Of a DNA stretch of 64,000 nucleotides, positions 24,158 through 34,605 are shown piece after piece (positions within the stretch are counted from its first letter, which is position 1; each line of letters begins with the position of its first letter). The DNA is from Tillandsia leiboldiana (lineage: Eukaryota; Streptophyta; Magnoliopsida; Poales; Bromeliaceae). The stretch spans positions 21,262,491 through 21,326,490 of the forward strand of contig CM055075.1 of the NCBI GenBank assembly GCA_029204045.2, written 5' to 3'. The translations under genes and the position numbers were made by a program. Below the pieces are notes generated by a model. The model was given only the letters and a program-made list of their open reading frames with translations. It did not search any database and was not told the DNA's origin.

Positions 24158-25990
24158 GTAAGAGATGCTTACATGTAATCTGTTTGTTTCTTCTATTGCC
24201 ATCCCTGAATATTTCCACTGCTTAACTTAAGGTCAGGATTGTTTCTATTCCTATTTTAATAGTTGTTCCTGTGAGTTATTGTTTCTATTCCTATTTTAAT
24301 AGTTGTTCCTGTGAGTTATTGTTTCTATTCCTGTTTTAAGGTCAGGATTTTTAGATTTTAAAGGTTTTGTATCATATGACCTAGGAGGTTCTTTTGTTTC
24401 CAGACAAAAATCAAATTTGTTTTTTTGGAAAATAAAAATAAATTTGTTAAAAATTTCTAATTGCAAAGTAAATGAAACGTAGTTCCTATAGGTGCCCTCA
24501 AGTGATGACTAGATAATTGTTTTCTTTAAGCAACTTTGAGATGTTAGCTAGTTCTACTTTGTCCTCCTTATTTGATTAGTAATTCAGTTCATTTGTCTAT
24601 TCATTTTTGAGAAAGTACCTATCTTGATAAAAACATAATTTTAGTTCTTGAACTATAGCGGGCTATAATACGCTTCATTCATGTGATTAGAATTTGGCAA
24701 AGGATTCTTGTATCCTTCTATCTACCAGGCATTGGAATAACTGGATCCAATAGAAGAAAATAACCATAAATATTTATAATTTTTAATTATGTCATATTCC
24801 ACATAACTATGTACTGATGAATTCCACAGCCATCACTGTCCCCTCGCCAACTTTCGCTGTTTAGTCACCAGAGCTGCAAGTAAAGAACTGAGCTTTTTGA
24901 CATCTATCATGGCTATCCAGTTTAAGAGGAAAAGGTTTTTTTATGCTTTGCTTGCAAATAGCATTGTAGAAACCTTGCAATTCATGTGTAATAGTAGGAA
25001 TTCATCCACATCATGCTTTTCAAAATGTCTACTTATGCATTTTTATGGAATCCCTCTTCCTTGATAGTAGGAATTAATCTCATGCTTGTGAAGTTGAAAG
25101 TCACTAAACTTTAGGATAACCTATAATTTTGTATTATATTGTGGTGAATGTAGTTTAAGTCTTTAACATAACATATACGAGTTAAATGCAACTTAGTCTA
25201 CTATTATCTTATTTTGATTAGTGCCTTGTGCTGATTAAAGTTTAGGCTAATTACCATATTAGTCTATGATGCTTGACCTTAATTTTGGTTTCATCCTAAG
25301 ATTCTTAATTTATTCTTAAAAGTTTACCTTATATTTCACTTTCGTCCCTAAAATTTGATCTCAAGTTCAATTTTGTTCTCAACATTTCAACTTTAACATA
25401 GACAACTTCACCCTTAATGTGAATCTCATTGTTTGTGATCTTGAAGTTTGTTAGTTATAGATCTTTTGGATTGTATATGTAGAATAGCATATACAAAAGT
25501 GATTTGTTCATGATATCTTCTTATTCTTAATGTAACGGTTTTCTTTTGATAAATATTTAATGTACTTCTTATTTGAAAAATAATAGTTAATCAAGTTGCT
25601 TACTATTGCATTATTTTTGGCAGGTCATTCCGTTTATGTCGAGGAAACACTCTCCGAGTGCTTGGAACTGAAATTTTAGGGTTTTTAGAATTCTATTTAC
25701 TCTTTTTTTAGGTTTTTTTATTTTTTATTTTTTTTATTTTTTAGTTAGTGCAATTTAGAATAGTTTGGAAAAATGTTCAATCAAGTACTTATTTTGTAGT
25801 TGAAATTTTTAATTACTAAAATTGTATTTGAAAGCAAGACTATTTGTCATTAATTTATGAAAAAAATTTGATCATGAATTTAATTATGAGTATTGTATTT
25901 CATTAATTATTTGGTTATAGATGAATCATTTTAATATTTATTAATATTGTTACGATAATTATCTTTTTGTGGCCATTCCACCATATGTAT
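24158..25990. other. CACTA G interior without recognised gene
   Basis: The stretch is AT-rich and intron-like. A 47-bp direct repeat sits at about 24240-24330 (GTTTCTATTCCTATTTTAAT). A pyrimidine tract and acceptor-like CAG at about 25623 precede a short open exon-like piece (to about 25677) that I cannot identify. Confidence 0.45.
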
Positions 25991-26222
25991 TTTGTGGCGA
26001 TTGTGATTATTTATAATGGCATTTATATTTGTCGGCATAATAAGAATTTAGTGGCAATTATTTGCACTTTTACCAACCGCCATAACAAATGCCGCTAATA
26101 TCTTTGCCGACTCAATCTATGGCGGCGATTATTGTAATTGCCGCTAAATTATTTAGCGGCAATTATAATCACCGCTAATGTAGAAAATAATTGTCGGTAA
26201 AGATTAATTTGCTTGTAGTGAA

Positions 26223-26330
26223 TTTATGTGAGAAGGACTTGGTTGGTTTATGTGAGAAGGACTTGGATAGTTTATGTGAGAAGAACTTGGTTGGGTTATG
26301 TGAGAAGGACTTGGTTGAGAATGATTTATG
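26223..26330 (+). repeat. 24-bp tandem repeat in LTR D
   Basis: Four units of TTTATGTGAGAAGGACTTGG plus four bases, then looser copies of TATGTGAGAAT with TTAGCCTA spacers up to 26550. The same loose repeats occur on the other side of the CACTA insertion (11040-11240) and after element E (55780-55860), confirming that these three pieces were one LTR. Confidence 0.8.
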
Positions 26331-26559
26331 TGAGAATAGTTGGTTTTATTGATCCTTAGCCTCCATTATGTGATATGAATTATGGTTGTTGATCCTTAAC
26401 CTACAATGTGTGATTCTTAGCCTATCTATGTGAGAATAGTTAGTTGATTGATTTTTGATCTAGCTTATGTGAGAATGAGTATTGTTGTTGGTCTTTGATC
26501 TAGCTTATGTGAGAATGACCTATATTGATGATTCCTAATCCATTCTAAGGGGGAATGAA

Positions 26560-29500
26560 TGTGATGACCCGGATCTCCGCGAAGGTCTTACGGAGTGAAT
26601 TGTGGCTTTTGGAGGCCTATGATGTGTGTTGGAGATGGTTGCGCGCAAATCGGACCTCAGAATTGGACCCAGCGCGAAATTTAGATTAAGAATACCTGTC
26701 CGGATGCCTTCGACAAATTTTAGAAGTGGAATTTGGCAAAACGAACATCGGATTTGGACTCAGTGCGCGAAAACGATGAAAATAGACTATTTACTTGTGT
26801 TTTTCGAAGCCCGGATGCCAAAACACGAATTTCGAGGCATGGTTTACTGTTCCGGCAGCGACGGGCAGCGGCGGAGCGCGGTGGCAGGGGCGCGGGCAGG
26901 CGCGTGCGCGGCAGCGGGCAGGGCTGTCCACGGGTTTTGGCGTGCACCGGGACCAGCCAACGGCGGGCGTGCCACGTGTCGCGCGCTGATTGGGAGGTCA
27001 ACTCACGCGCGATAGCACGCCGGGCGTGGCACACCATAGACCCCGCCAAGCCACGTGTCGCCCGCTCATTGGCGGGCGCAGCGACCCGACTGGGCCGCCA
27101 TGAATCGCGGCCCACGGTTCCCGCCGTGGACCGCGTCGCCACGCGGTGCGCCACGATTCATGGGGGCGCGTGCACTGGGCGCGCGGGGCGCGGACGGGCG
27201 ACGTGGCAGGCCGTGGTGGATCCGGGCGCGCACAGTAACATGCCGGCCCAATTTCGGGCGCCCGAATCGGTTTTTTTCCTCCTTGGTGGGCTGGGCTATA
27301 AATAGCCACTTTAGACTTCTTTTTGAGGGCTTTCCCGAGCTCCTCTATGACAGAGCCCTTAAGCAACTTTGTTTCTCATCTTGTACTGCATCTCTCGAAG
27401 GAGTTTCATAATTTTTGGAGAGCGCGGCATCAACGGCTTCGGCGATTCGGCGTAGTGCGACGTTTCTTCTTCGGTGGCCCATTTCCGTCACGTTTCGGTC
27501 CACGAGGTCCACAAAGCTATTCCGACAGAATTTTTGGATGATTTTTACGGTATCGGTTTCATGAGAGGTAGGCCTTCGATTTCCGTGTTGATCACTTTGC
27601 TTCATTTTGAGTGCTTGGCATGGTTTACGAGGCATCTTTGAACCCCTTTCTTGCTGGTGGTTTTTTTTGGACAGCGGAGGCTTGTCGGATTTTTATCTCC
27701 ATGCTCGAGTATCGGATTTCGACGTATGAGAACTCGATTGACATCTACGCTTCACGAGAATCGCCGTCGTATTTTTATTGGAAGTTTTGAAGATTATCTC
27801 ATAGGTGGTATTTGCGCATCTTCAGGACTGATTTTTCAGCAGTTTGAAAACTTGGAATTTTGTGTTGATTGCAATGTTTGGACCATATCTTTGTACCCAG
27901 GAGGTGTTTTTGGGTGATTTTGGACACGTTGGAATCGTGGGAATTCGAGGATTTGTCCCTGTTCAGTTTCAACCTTTTTGGATCTTGGATTGACGCGCGC
28001 TTCAGGTGGGTTTCTTTGTCTCCAAAATCGGTGGACGGTTCATTAATTCTGTTGTATAGAAAGCATGCATAATTGTGAGATATGTTAGAATGCATTTTAG
28101 AGAGATGTTGTCTTTCCTGTGTTGTTATTGGAATCATGTTGGTTAATGTTCCCTAATCTTGCTTTAGTTAAACTAAATGCTACTTTTGGAACTTGACCTA
28201 GCACCCTGTCATTTTTTACATGTGTAACCAGACTAGTAGAAAACCCTCATTTGGGCTAGGTTTATTTATGCTTTAGACATCAACACTTCTTATTCTATTC
28301 CTGGACATAGTGTTATCCTCGCCCAGGTAGTGGGCTAAGTGGTTGGGATTTCTCTTAGTATGGGATGCATGTTACACTCGTGCTTGGGGGCAGAGTGGAG
28401 TCTAGTAGATGTAGCTGGTCTTTTATCTGTGGCGGGAACCGTTTGGGTGAACGGTGGTCCCGAGATGTCTTGTTTCTCTGTTTTATGTATTGCCACTGTG
28501 TTAGTGGCAATAGTATACCAGTGATAGCAGGACCTTGAACCCAGAACCTTTTGGGCACACACATGATTTTAGTCAACCAATATTTTCTTCCAAATATCGA
28601 AGGGCCGCCGGAGTCTGTTCTTGTCTGATTAGACGAAGGCATTAGCCTTTCGGGGTTTGGGTATAAAAACTTGTTTTCTAACTGTTTTTCCTAAAAGAAC
28701 TAAAAATCATTAAAAATGAGTTTTCCTCAAATCAAGATGGTTTTTCAAAAAGGAACTACTTTTAGTCCTCACTCCGTGTGGGTTGAGTGAAAAATGGTTT
28801 TCAGTCATAAATGTCACATTTTTACTGTAAACTTCCCTACTCGAGAGGATTCGAGTGGTCTGGGTTCTAAGGGCTGCATTTTCTTTGGGTCGAGAACAAC
28901 GAGAGGCTATGCCTAGAACCTGTTCTTGTTTGATTTGGGTTGTAAGTTCTAGTCTTTCGGGGTTCCCGTACCCTTTATTGTTGTCAGCTGTGGAGTATAT
29001 CCTGTTATGAGTTTGCATATTGGGTTGATGTCATGTTGTGGGAGCCGTCGGGTTGACGGTGGTCCCGGCTGTCGAGTATTTCCAGCCAGTGAGTTAGAGA
29101 TGTGATTTGTTGGTTACTGTCGATCTTGTTGATCGTGGATTGGACTATAGCCTGCTTGAGCCATATTGAGCTCGACAGAGATGCACAGATACTTTTCTCG
29201 GTGTCGCGCCCCTCGAGTGCCACTCCGGAGTTGGGCCTGTTACTTTGCTATCGCGACTTGTCGACGCAGTCCCTCTGGCTAGGCCAGTTTTGGCAGTCAC
29301 GGACGCCCTACGTAAGTCCGGTCCTCCTTGGATGTAACGGCCGTAGGTGGGCGCAGGTTTGACTGGACCCTATGGGGCAGTCAGTGTAGATTGGGTGACT
29401 GTATTTTGAGAGTTAGTAGATGCATCATGTTTCCATCTGTATCACTCCTTGAGCATTTAGATAGAGGCATAGTAGCTGTAGATTTATTTTCCAGCCCTTT

Positions 29501-30014
29501 TCCTTTCAGTATTGCATTTGTTACTTTATGCCTCTAGTAGACTTAGTGGGCAGACCGTCGAGCTTGGGGGCGGTGCCCACTGAGAACTACTGTGGGATGT
29601 AGTTCTCACACCCGCTGAGGTGATTTTTCCCTAGGGACCTCTTCTCCTGTTGCTGATCCTGCTGACCGAGGTAAAGGAGTCGCAAGCTAGATCCCTACCA
29701 GTCTTCTTCCAGAGAGAGTAGTTGTACCCCTTTTGGTGATGTATTAGTACTGTCAGTGATTTTGGGATGTATCTTGTACTTTTACTTTTGAGAGCTTTAT
29801 TATTTTTGGAGAGACTTATGTATTTGTGAGGACCTAACATGTACTATTTGGAGTTGTATTTTTATTTCAATAGTTTATTTTACAGCTTTGATATTTGTAT
29901 AGCTATAGTATCATTCTTTTTGCAAGTTAGACGCTTCGTCTATACGGGACATCCCGTATGGGCGGCGGATATGTTGGCGGGCTCGGGTCGCAGTTTCGAC
30001 CCCGGGGCGTGACA
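26560..30014 (+). repeat. 5' LTR of element E
   Basis: This LTR is 3455 bp long. It starts TGTGATGACCCGG and ends CGGGGCGTGACA. U3 carries a GC-rich array and TATA box; R/U5 carries the words CCCACTGAGAACTAC and GTTCTCACACCCGCTGAGG (29575-29620) that recur in D, F, I and B. A 45-bp module with CTGTTCTTG and CCTTTCGGGG or TCTTTCGGGG occurs twice (28615-28657, 28920-28965). No gene was seen. Confidence 0.93.
26840..27304 (+). promoter_or_regulatory. U3 promoter of element E
   Basis: A GC-rich array (26850-27240) has GCCACGTGTCGC at about 26970 and 27052 with interspersed GTGCACCG and CATTGGCGGG words. It is followed by GGGCTATAAATAGCC, TATA box at 27296-27304. The 3' LTR copy has GGGCAATAAATAGCC at about 53069, so its TATA box is altered. 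Confidence 0.72.
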
Positions 30015-30022
30015 GATTAGAG

Positions 30023-30034
30023 TGGTATCATAGC
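30023..30034 (+). other. Primer binding site of element E
   Basis: TGGTATCATAGC lies nine bases after the LTR end and matches the initiator tRNA-Met complement with one change (T for G). Confidence 0.8.
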
Positions 30035-30299
30035 CTAGGTTGTAGATCATTATGGACTTAGAAACCCTAGGCATGTGGATGGACCTTAGGATGACTACGT
30101 GAGAGTTGTGATTTATAGCGATATTGACTTTTATACCTCTCCCAAGGGACGGGATGAGTGATTGGCTTGTTTATTCTCCTAAGTGATTATGTTGGCTGCA
30201 GACAACATAATGCTGTGGAATGGATGACATGTTTTAGACTTTCGCTGGATTGGGTCGAATGGTTGTTGTGTCCTGATGTTTGTTATTGTGTAGTGGAAT

Positions 30300-31161
30300 A
30301 TGATTCCCCTGAGACGTCGTGTAGTGAGGAGGGCACATCCCGCATCTGATGAGTAACGCGAGCAGCGGGAGGCCGAGCTATCAGAGCAGAGCGAGACCCA
30401 GGAGTTATGGACCCAGATGGCACAGATGTCGGAGGCTGTCCGATGCCAGGAGGAGGCCATGGAACGTTTGATGCGCTTGTCGGAGCAGAGAGCACAGCCA
30501 GTTGCAGTACCGTCTGAGTGTCCTCCAGCACTTTCTTCCCATGCAGTGGCATCTCCAGCTGTACCAGTGGCACCGATTGAGCGAGTAGCCCCCTCCGTGC
30601 CGACGAGTAGTGCCGAGGCAGGGTGGATAGTGGATAGTAGATGAGCTTTGGGACATCATCGATCGATGGAGCCAGTCCCGGCAGTCTGATCTACCCCGAT
30701 TTGCAGGATTGAGCTTGGAGCCGTGGGAGGCAGAGTCTTGGATCACAGCAATGGAGCGACTCTTTGAGACCCTTTTTATTGAGGAGCGATTTCAGGTTCT
30801 TTTGGCGACAAACTTGTTGGAGCACATTGCCGAGGCTTGGTGGCACCGAGTGCGACTTGTCGGTCCGCCTGGGACCCAGCTGCTTACTTGGGCGGAGTTC
30901 TGTAGCCTTCTTCTTGGAGCTTTCTTCTCCGAGAGTGTCAGATAGAAGCTGGAAGAGGATCTGAGGAACCTCCAACAGGGAGACCGTTCTGTACAGAAGT
31001 ACATCGTGGATTTCAACCGGCTATTGGACAGTGTACTACACGCGGCCAGGGATGAGGCGCATTGGATTTACTTGTTCAAGCGGGGATTGCGCTGAGATAT
31101 CTATCAGTTTGTTCGGTCACGCAGACTGCAGACTTTGGACGCCTCGATGGAGCAGGCCCTT
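30300..31161 (+). pseudogene. gag: Gag of element E, first part (disrupted)
   Basis: The frame begins MIPLRRRVVRRAHPAS at 30300, with an in-frame TAA at 30354. It then runs through a Gln/Glu-rich region (QMSEAVRCQEEAMERL) to about 30640, where a frameshift leads to the frame starting near 30643. That part carries the retrotransposon gag core: EPWEAESWITAMERLF, LLATNLLEHIAEAWWHRV, and DLRNLQQGDRSVQKYI after a TAG. Another TGA follows near 31096. It is cut at 31161 by the copia insertion and continues at 41645. It is clearly non-functional. Confidence 0.85.
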
Positions 31162-31390
31162 ATGTGTGTTACGGAATTTGAGTTGGCATAGTTTCGTGAA
31201 AGTCTCAAGTCTTGAAGATTGAAGGTGAAGAAAGTTGGATCATTTAACTCAATCTCAAGAAAGAAGAATTCAAAAGGATCAGGTATGTTTAACTAAAGAT
31301 TTTGTGTGATCCGAATACTTCTTGTAGTGTAGAAACACTTGGAAGAATCTTTCATTGCATAAAAATCAAAAACTAGACTTGGGACATGTT

Positions 31391-31751
31391 CAGGATCCGG
31401 ATCAGGTTGTTCGATCTGGATCCCGAAGGTGGTTCGTTCATACACCAGTTCAATCCGGATCGTAGCCTCTCTTGATCCGGATCCCGAACACTGAGTTTAC
31501 CATCTTCCTTGAACGATCCGGATCAGGCTTCGCAATCCGGATCCCGAACGTTGATGTTTGGTGAACTGTATGAACGATCCGGATCAAGCACTTCGATCCG
31601 GATCCCGAACCTTCGTTTTTCTGGAATTGCCTGACTCGTTACGACGATCCGGATCACAGCTAATCCGATCCGAATCGCCGTCCGTAAAATTTCCAAAAAT
31701 GTTAGGTTTTTGATTCTTATCTCCTTCCTAGGGTTTCTAACCTATAAATAG
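31391..31751 (+). promoter_or_regulatory. Palindrome array and TATA box of copia-1 LTR
   Basis: About ten copies of GATCCGGATC or one-base variants lie between 31391 and 31680, often paired with CCCGAAC after every second copy. The TATA box TATAAATAG is at 31743-31751 (40847-40855 in the 3' LTR). CCGG-cored palindromes upstream of the TATA box are a known feature of Sirevirus LTRs. Confidence 0.8.
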
Positions 31752-32059
31752 ACCCTATGACTCTTTTTCTAGGGTTAATCCAAGGGAAGCCGATAAACCA
31801 AAAAGAATTGAAATAGCCGTCATATTCTTGTATCATCTTATACGGCTCTAGATCCACATATAGAGGAGAAAGGAAATCATTAGAGAATACTCTATGTTTC
31901 TTCATCTATATTGATTAGTTTGATTCTAGGTTTTCATACTCACATCTTGAGTTGAATCAAACTAATGAATACTTAGATGGTATTTCCGATCTATCTTTGA
32001 TCTAAGTATTCGGCGGATCATCACCACCAAAAACAACGATTTACCCCAAAAATCGGCGC

Positions 32060-32308
32060 GTGGATTCGCGTGTCCTTGTGGATTCAAGGTTCAACCGCTC
32101 TCGTGGATTCAGAGCGAGGCACGTTCGTGGATTCGAAGGGTGCTATTGGGTGAAGACCGTGGACTCGGTCGGACGTCGTGGATTCGACGTTGGACGCCGT
32201 GGATTCGGCGTTGGGCGCAGATCGTGGATTCGAGAAGCGTCGCGGAGCGAGCGGAGAAGATCCTCTAGGAGCGTATGGAAAAGGTTGAGTCGTAAGTGTG
32301 TACGGTAA
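32060..32308 (+). other. Conserved Arg-rich small frame in copia LTR leader
   Basis: This 82-codon frame (MDSRVLVDSRFNRSRG...) is built on the GTGGATTC repeats. It recurs at 41164-41412 and, as 79 codons, at 1328-1089 on the minus strand, with mostly substitution differences. It lies between the TATA box and the primer site, so it could act as an upstream ORF in the transcript leader. It resembles no known protein and may simply reflect the repeats. Confidence 0.35.
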
Positions 32309-32537
32309 ATCACCTTGTACGTGTTTTAATTCTAGTGGATTTCTGCCGTGTTATCGGTCCCGTGGTTTTTTTACTCCGGTGATGGAGTTTTCCACGTAAA
32401 AATCTTGCGAGTTATTTTTATTTCCGCATTGGGTTTTTATCGCAACGATTTTTGAGTGTTTATACGTTTACACCTATTCACCCCCCTCTAGGTGTTTTTT
32501 CCCCTATTTAGATCCTTATTACATATAACCCAACAAG

Positions 32538-32549
32538 TAGTATCAGAGC
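32538..32549 (+). other. Primer binding site of copia-1
   Basis: TAGTATCAGAGC lies two bases after the LTR. One base differs from the initiator tRNA-Met complement, which copia-2 keeps intact. Confidence 0.85.
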
Positions 32550-32568
32550 GGGAATAGGGTTGTAAACA

Positions 32569-34590
32569 ATGGTTGAAGGTGGAAACATCAACCGACCCCC
32601 GTTCTTCGATGGAACAAATTATGCGTACTGGAAAGTGCGGATGAAAGCCTTTTTAATTTCCATCGACGAACGGGTGTGGCAATCAATTGAATTAGGATGG
32701 TCTAATCCAACTGAATTTATTGGTGATGTTCACACCTTAAAACCTAGGTCGAAATGGACCAAGGAAGAGTTAGATTCTTCTTCTTACAATGGCAAGGGAA
32801 TTAATGCTATTTTTAATGCCTTATCTCAAACTGAATTCTCTCGCGTCTCGGCATGTGAGACTGCGAAAGAAATCTGGGATGTTCTTCAGGTTACACATGA
32901 GGGAACTAACCTCGTGAAGATTCAGAAACTGCAAATGCTTACGAGCAAGTTTGACTCTATCTTGATGGCAGAAAATGAATCTTTCACGGACTACTATACA
33001 CGATTGCAAGACATCGTAAACTCATGTGCTAACCTGGGAGAGAAGATTCCAGAATTTAAGATTGTAAGAAAGATCTTAAGAACTCTCCCTGAACGATTTC
33101 GCCCAAAGGTTACAGCCATTGAAACTATTAAACACCCGGACGAAATACGTGTAGAAGAATTAGTTGGTTCATTACAAACATATGAAATGACGTTTACTAC
33201 TAACAATTCTTCTAGAAAGGCATCCACTTCTAAGTCTTCAGGTTATGCGTTGAAAACAACTAAGGAAGAAGACGCGGATACATCCTCCTCAGACGATGAC
33301 GAGAACCTTTCTATGGAGGAATTTGAGAAGCAGCTCGCTCTCTTGACAAGGAAGTTTCGCTGCAACTTTCGAAGGGGTAAATCAAGTAAATCTCCATCCT
33401 TCGGAAAGTCGAACAAAGGCAAGGGTACTTCAAGTTACAAGTCAAGAAAGCAAGAGAACTTCTCAAAGGATAAGAAAAGTTCAGAGGGACAACTACAATG
33501 CTTCAAATGTCGAGGCTACGGCCACATTGCAACGGAGTGTCCCAACAAGTATCCGGCGAAGAAGAAGGCGATGCAAGTCGTCACTTGGGATGACAACTCA
33601 ACGTCAAATGAGTCGTCTTCAAGTGATGAAGAAAAGAGCTCCACGGCATTCCACGCGTCCATATCTTCACCCTTCATGTGCTTTATGGCAAGTACGTCCG
33701 AGTCGTTGTCCAACTCCACTGTTGAAAAGATTGCAACGGACAACGAATCGGATGATTCGGAAGGTGAAGATTTTGCTTTAGCCTACCACAGACTTTTGAG
33801 GGATTCAAAGAAAGTGGCTAAGCAAAACAAGAGTTTGAGAGGGAGAGTGCATGATCTCGAAGAAGAAGCAAAATGAGCAACTTCTCTCTCAAACGCTCTT
33901 GAAGTGGAAAGGGAAAATCTGATAAAAGTAAATGTTTCCCTTCAAGAGTCCAATGAGCGTTTTGAGAAGGAACATACAAATCTGGTGGATAAAGCGAATC
34001 ACTTCTCAAAGCTCTACAACGAGGCTCGACAGGATAACCTGGAAATGACAAAGACCATTTTCCAACTCAAGGATGACTTACAGCGATTCTCTTCAGGAAG
34101 GAGTAAGTTGGATAGACTTCTTGTTCTTGGTCAAACAAACAAGTTCGGCCTCGGATACACTCAAACTGGAAACAATCCAAGTTCGAGTGGGACAGTTTTT
34201 GTGCCTCAGTCGGTATCTCCTCCTTCGACACCGGAATTCAAGACAACCAACGACAACAAGCCTACTTCATCCTCTTCGGAATCGTCAAGCACTAAGGTAT
34301 GTTTTCGTTGTAATTTTGCAGGGCACATTGAAAGAAATTGCAAGATTGGAGCTCAAAGATCAAATCAACCACATCTTGCAACTGCTACCAATAAGTTCAC
34401 TCCCCGGAACTCAAAGAAGGATTTTTCTAAAGAAAAGGACATTGGTAGTACTTCAAACAAGACGATGACAAAAGAAAAAGATCAATCATACAAGACGTCT
34501 TCATCAAGGAAAACTTCTCAACCATTGCCAACATACTCCAAAACTCAAAAGGTTTGGGTATGCAAAGGTGAAACCCTTCCTTGTCTTTAA
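32569..34590 (+). pseudogene. gag: Sirevirus gag, one in-frame TGA
   Basis: The start ATG 32569 (MVEGGNINRPPFFDG) lies just after the primer site. The frame is open for 435 codons, then TGA at 33874-33876, then open again in the same frame to TAA at 34588-34590 (674 codons in all). Domains: copia gag core with DGTNYAYWKVRM and LVGSLQTYEMTF (residues about 14-210), a Ser/Asp/Glu-rich linker, a first CX2CX4HX4C zinc knuckle at 33499-33540 (residues 311-324), a coiled-coil-like Glu/Lys region, and a second knuckle at 34300-34341 (residues 578-591). Two knuckles in a long gag suit Sireviruses. The TGA is explained by a single C-to-T change, so damage is recent. The 3' end runs into the deletion that removed protease. 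Confidence 0.92.
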
Positions 34591-34605
34591 TCGTTCTACG
34601 ATTAA

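Larger units (their letters stand above)
11246..26220. mobile_element. CACTA transposon G with captured gene fragments
   Basis: The left terminus is CACTACAACAAAATAGC and the right terminus, inverted, CACTACAAGCAAATTAATC. Both are followed by subterminal motifs AGCGGCAATTATA and GCGGTAATT in direct and inverted copies (11270-11340, 26000-26190), which pairs these two ends. TTT at 11243-11245 and at 26223-26225 (two extra bases before it) is the probable 3-bp duplication. Without the nested LTRs the element is about 7.1 kb. No transposase is visible. It carries pieces of importin, a coiled-coil protein, a WD40 protein and ARP4. The region 14032-15019 is AT-rich with no recognisable exon. Confidence 0.8.
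31167..32535 (+). repeat. 5' LTR of copia-1
   Basis: It runs from TGTTACGGAATTTG to ACCCAACA. It carries a palindrome array, a TATA box, eight GTGGATTC/GTGGACTC motifs (32060-32235) and, near the end, the C-rich self-complementary motif CACCTATTC...CTAGGTG (32471-32494). Confidence 0.96.
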
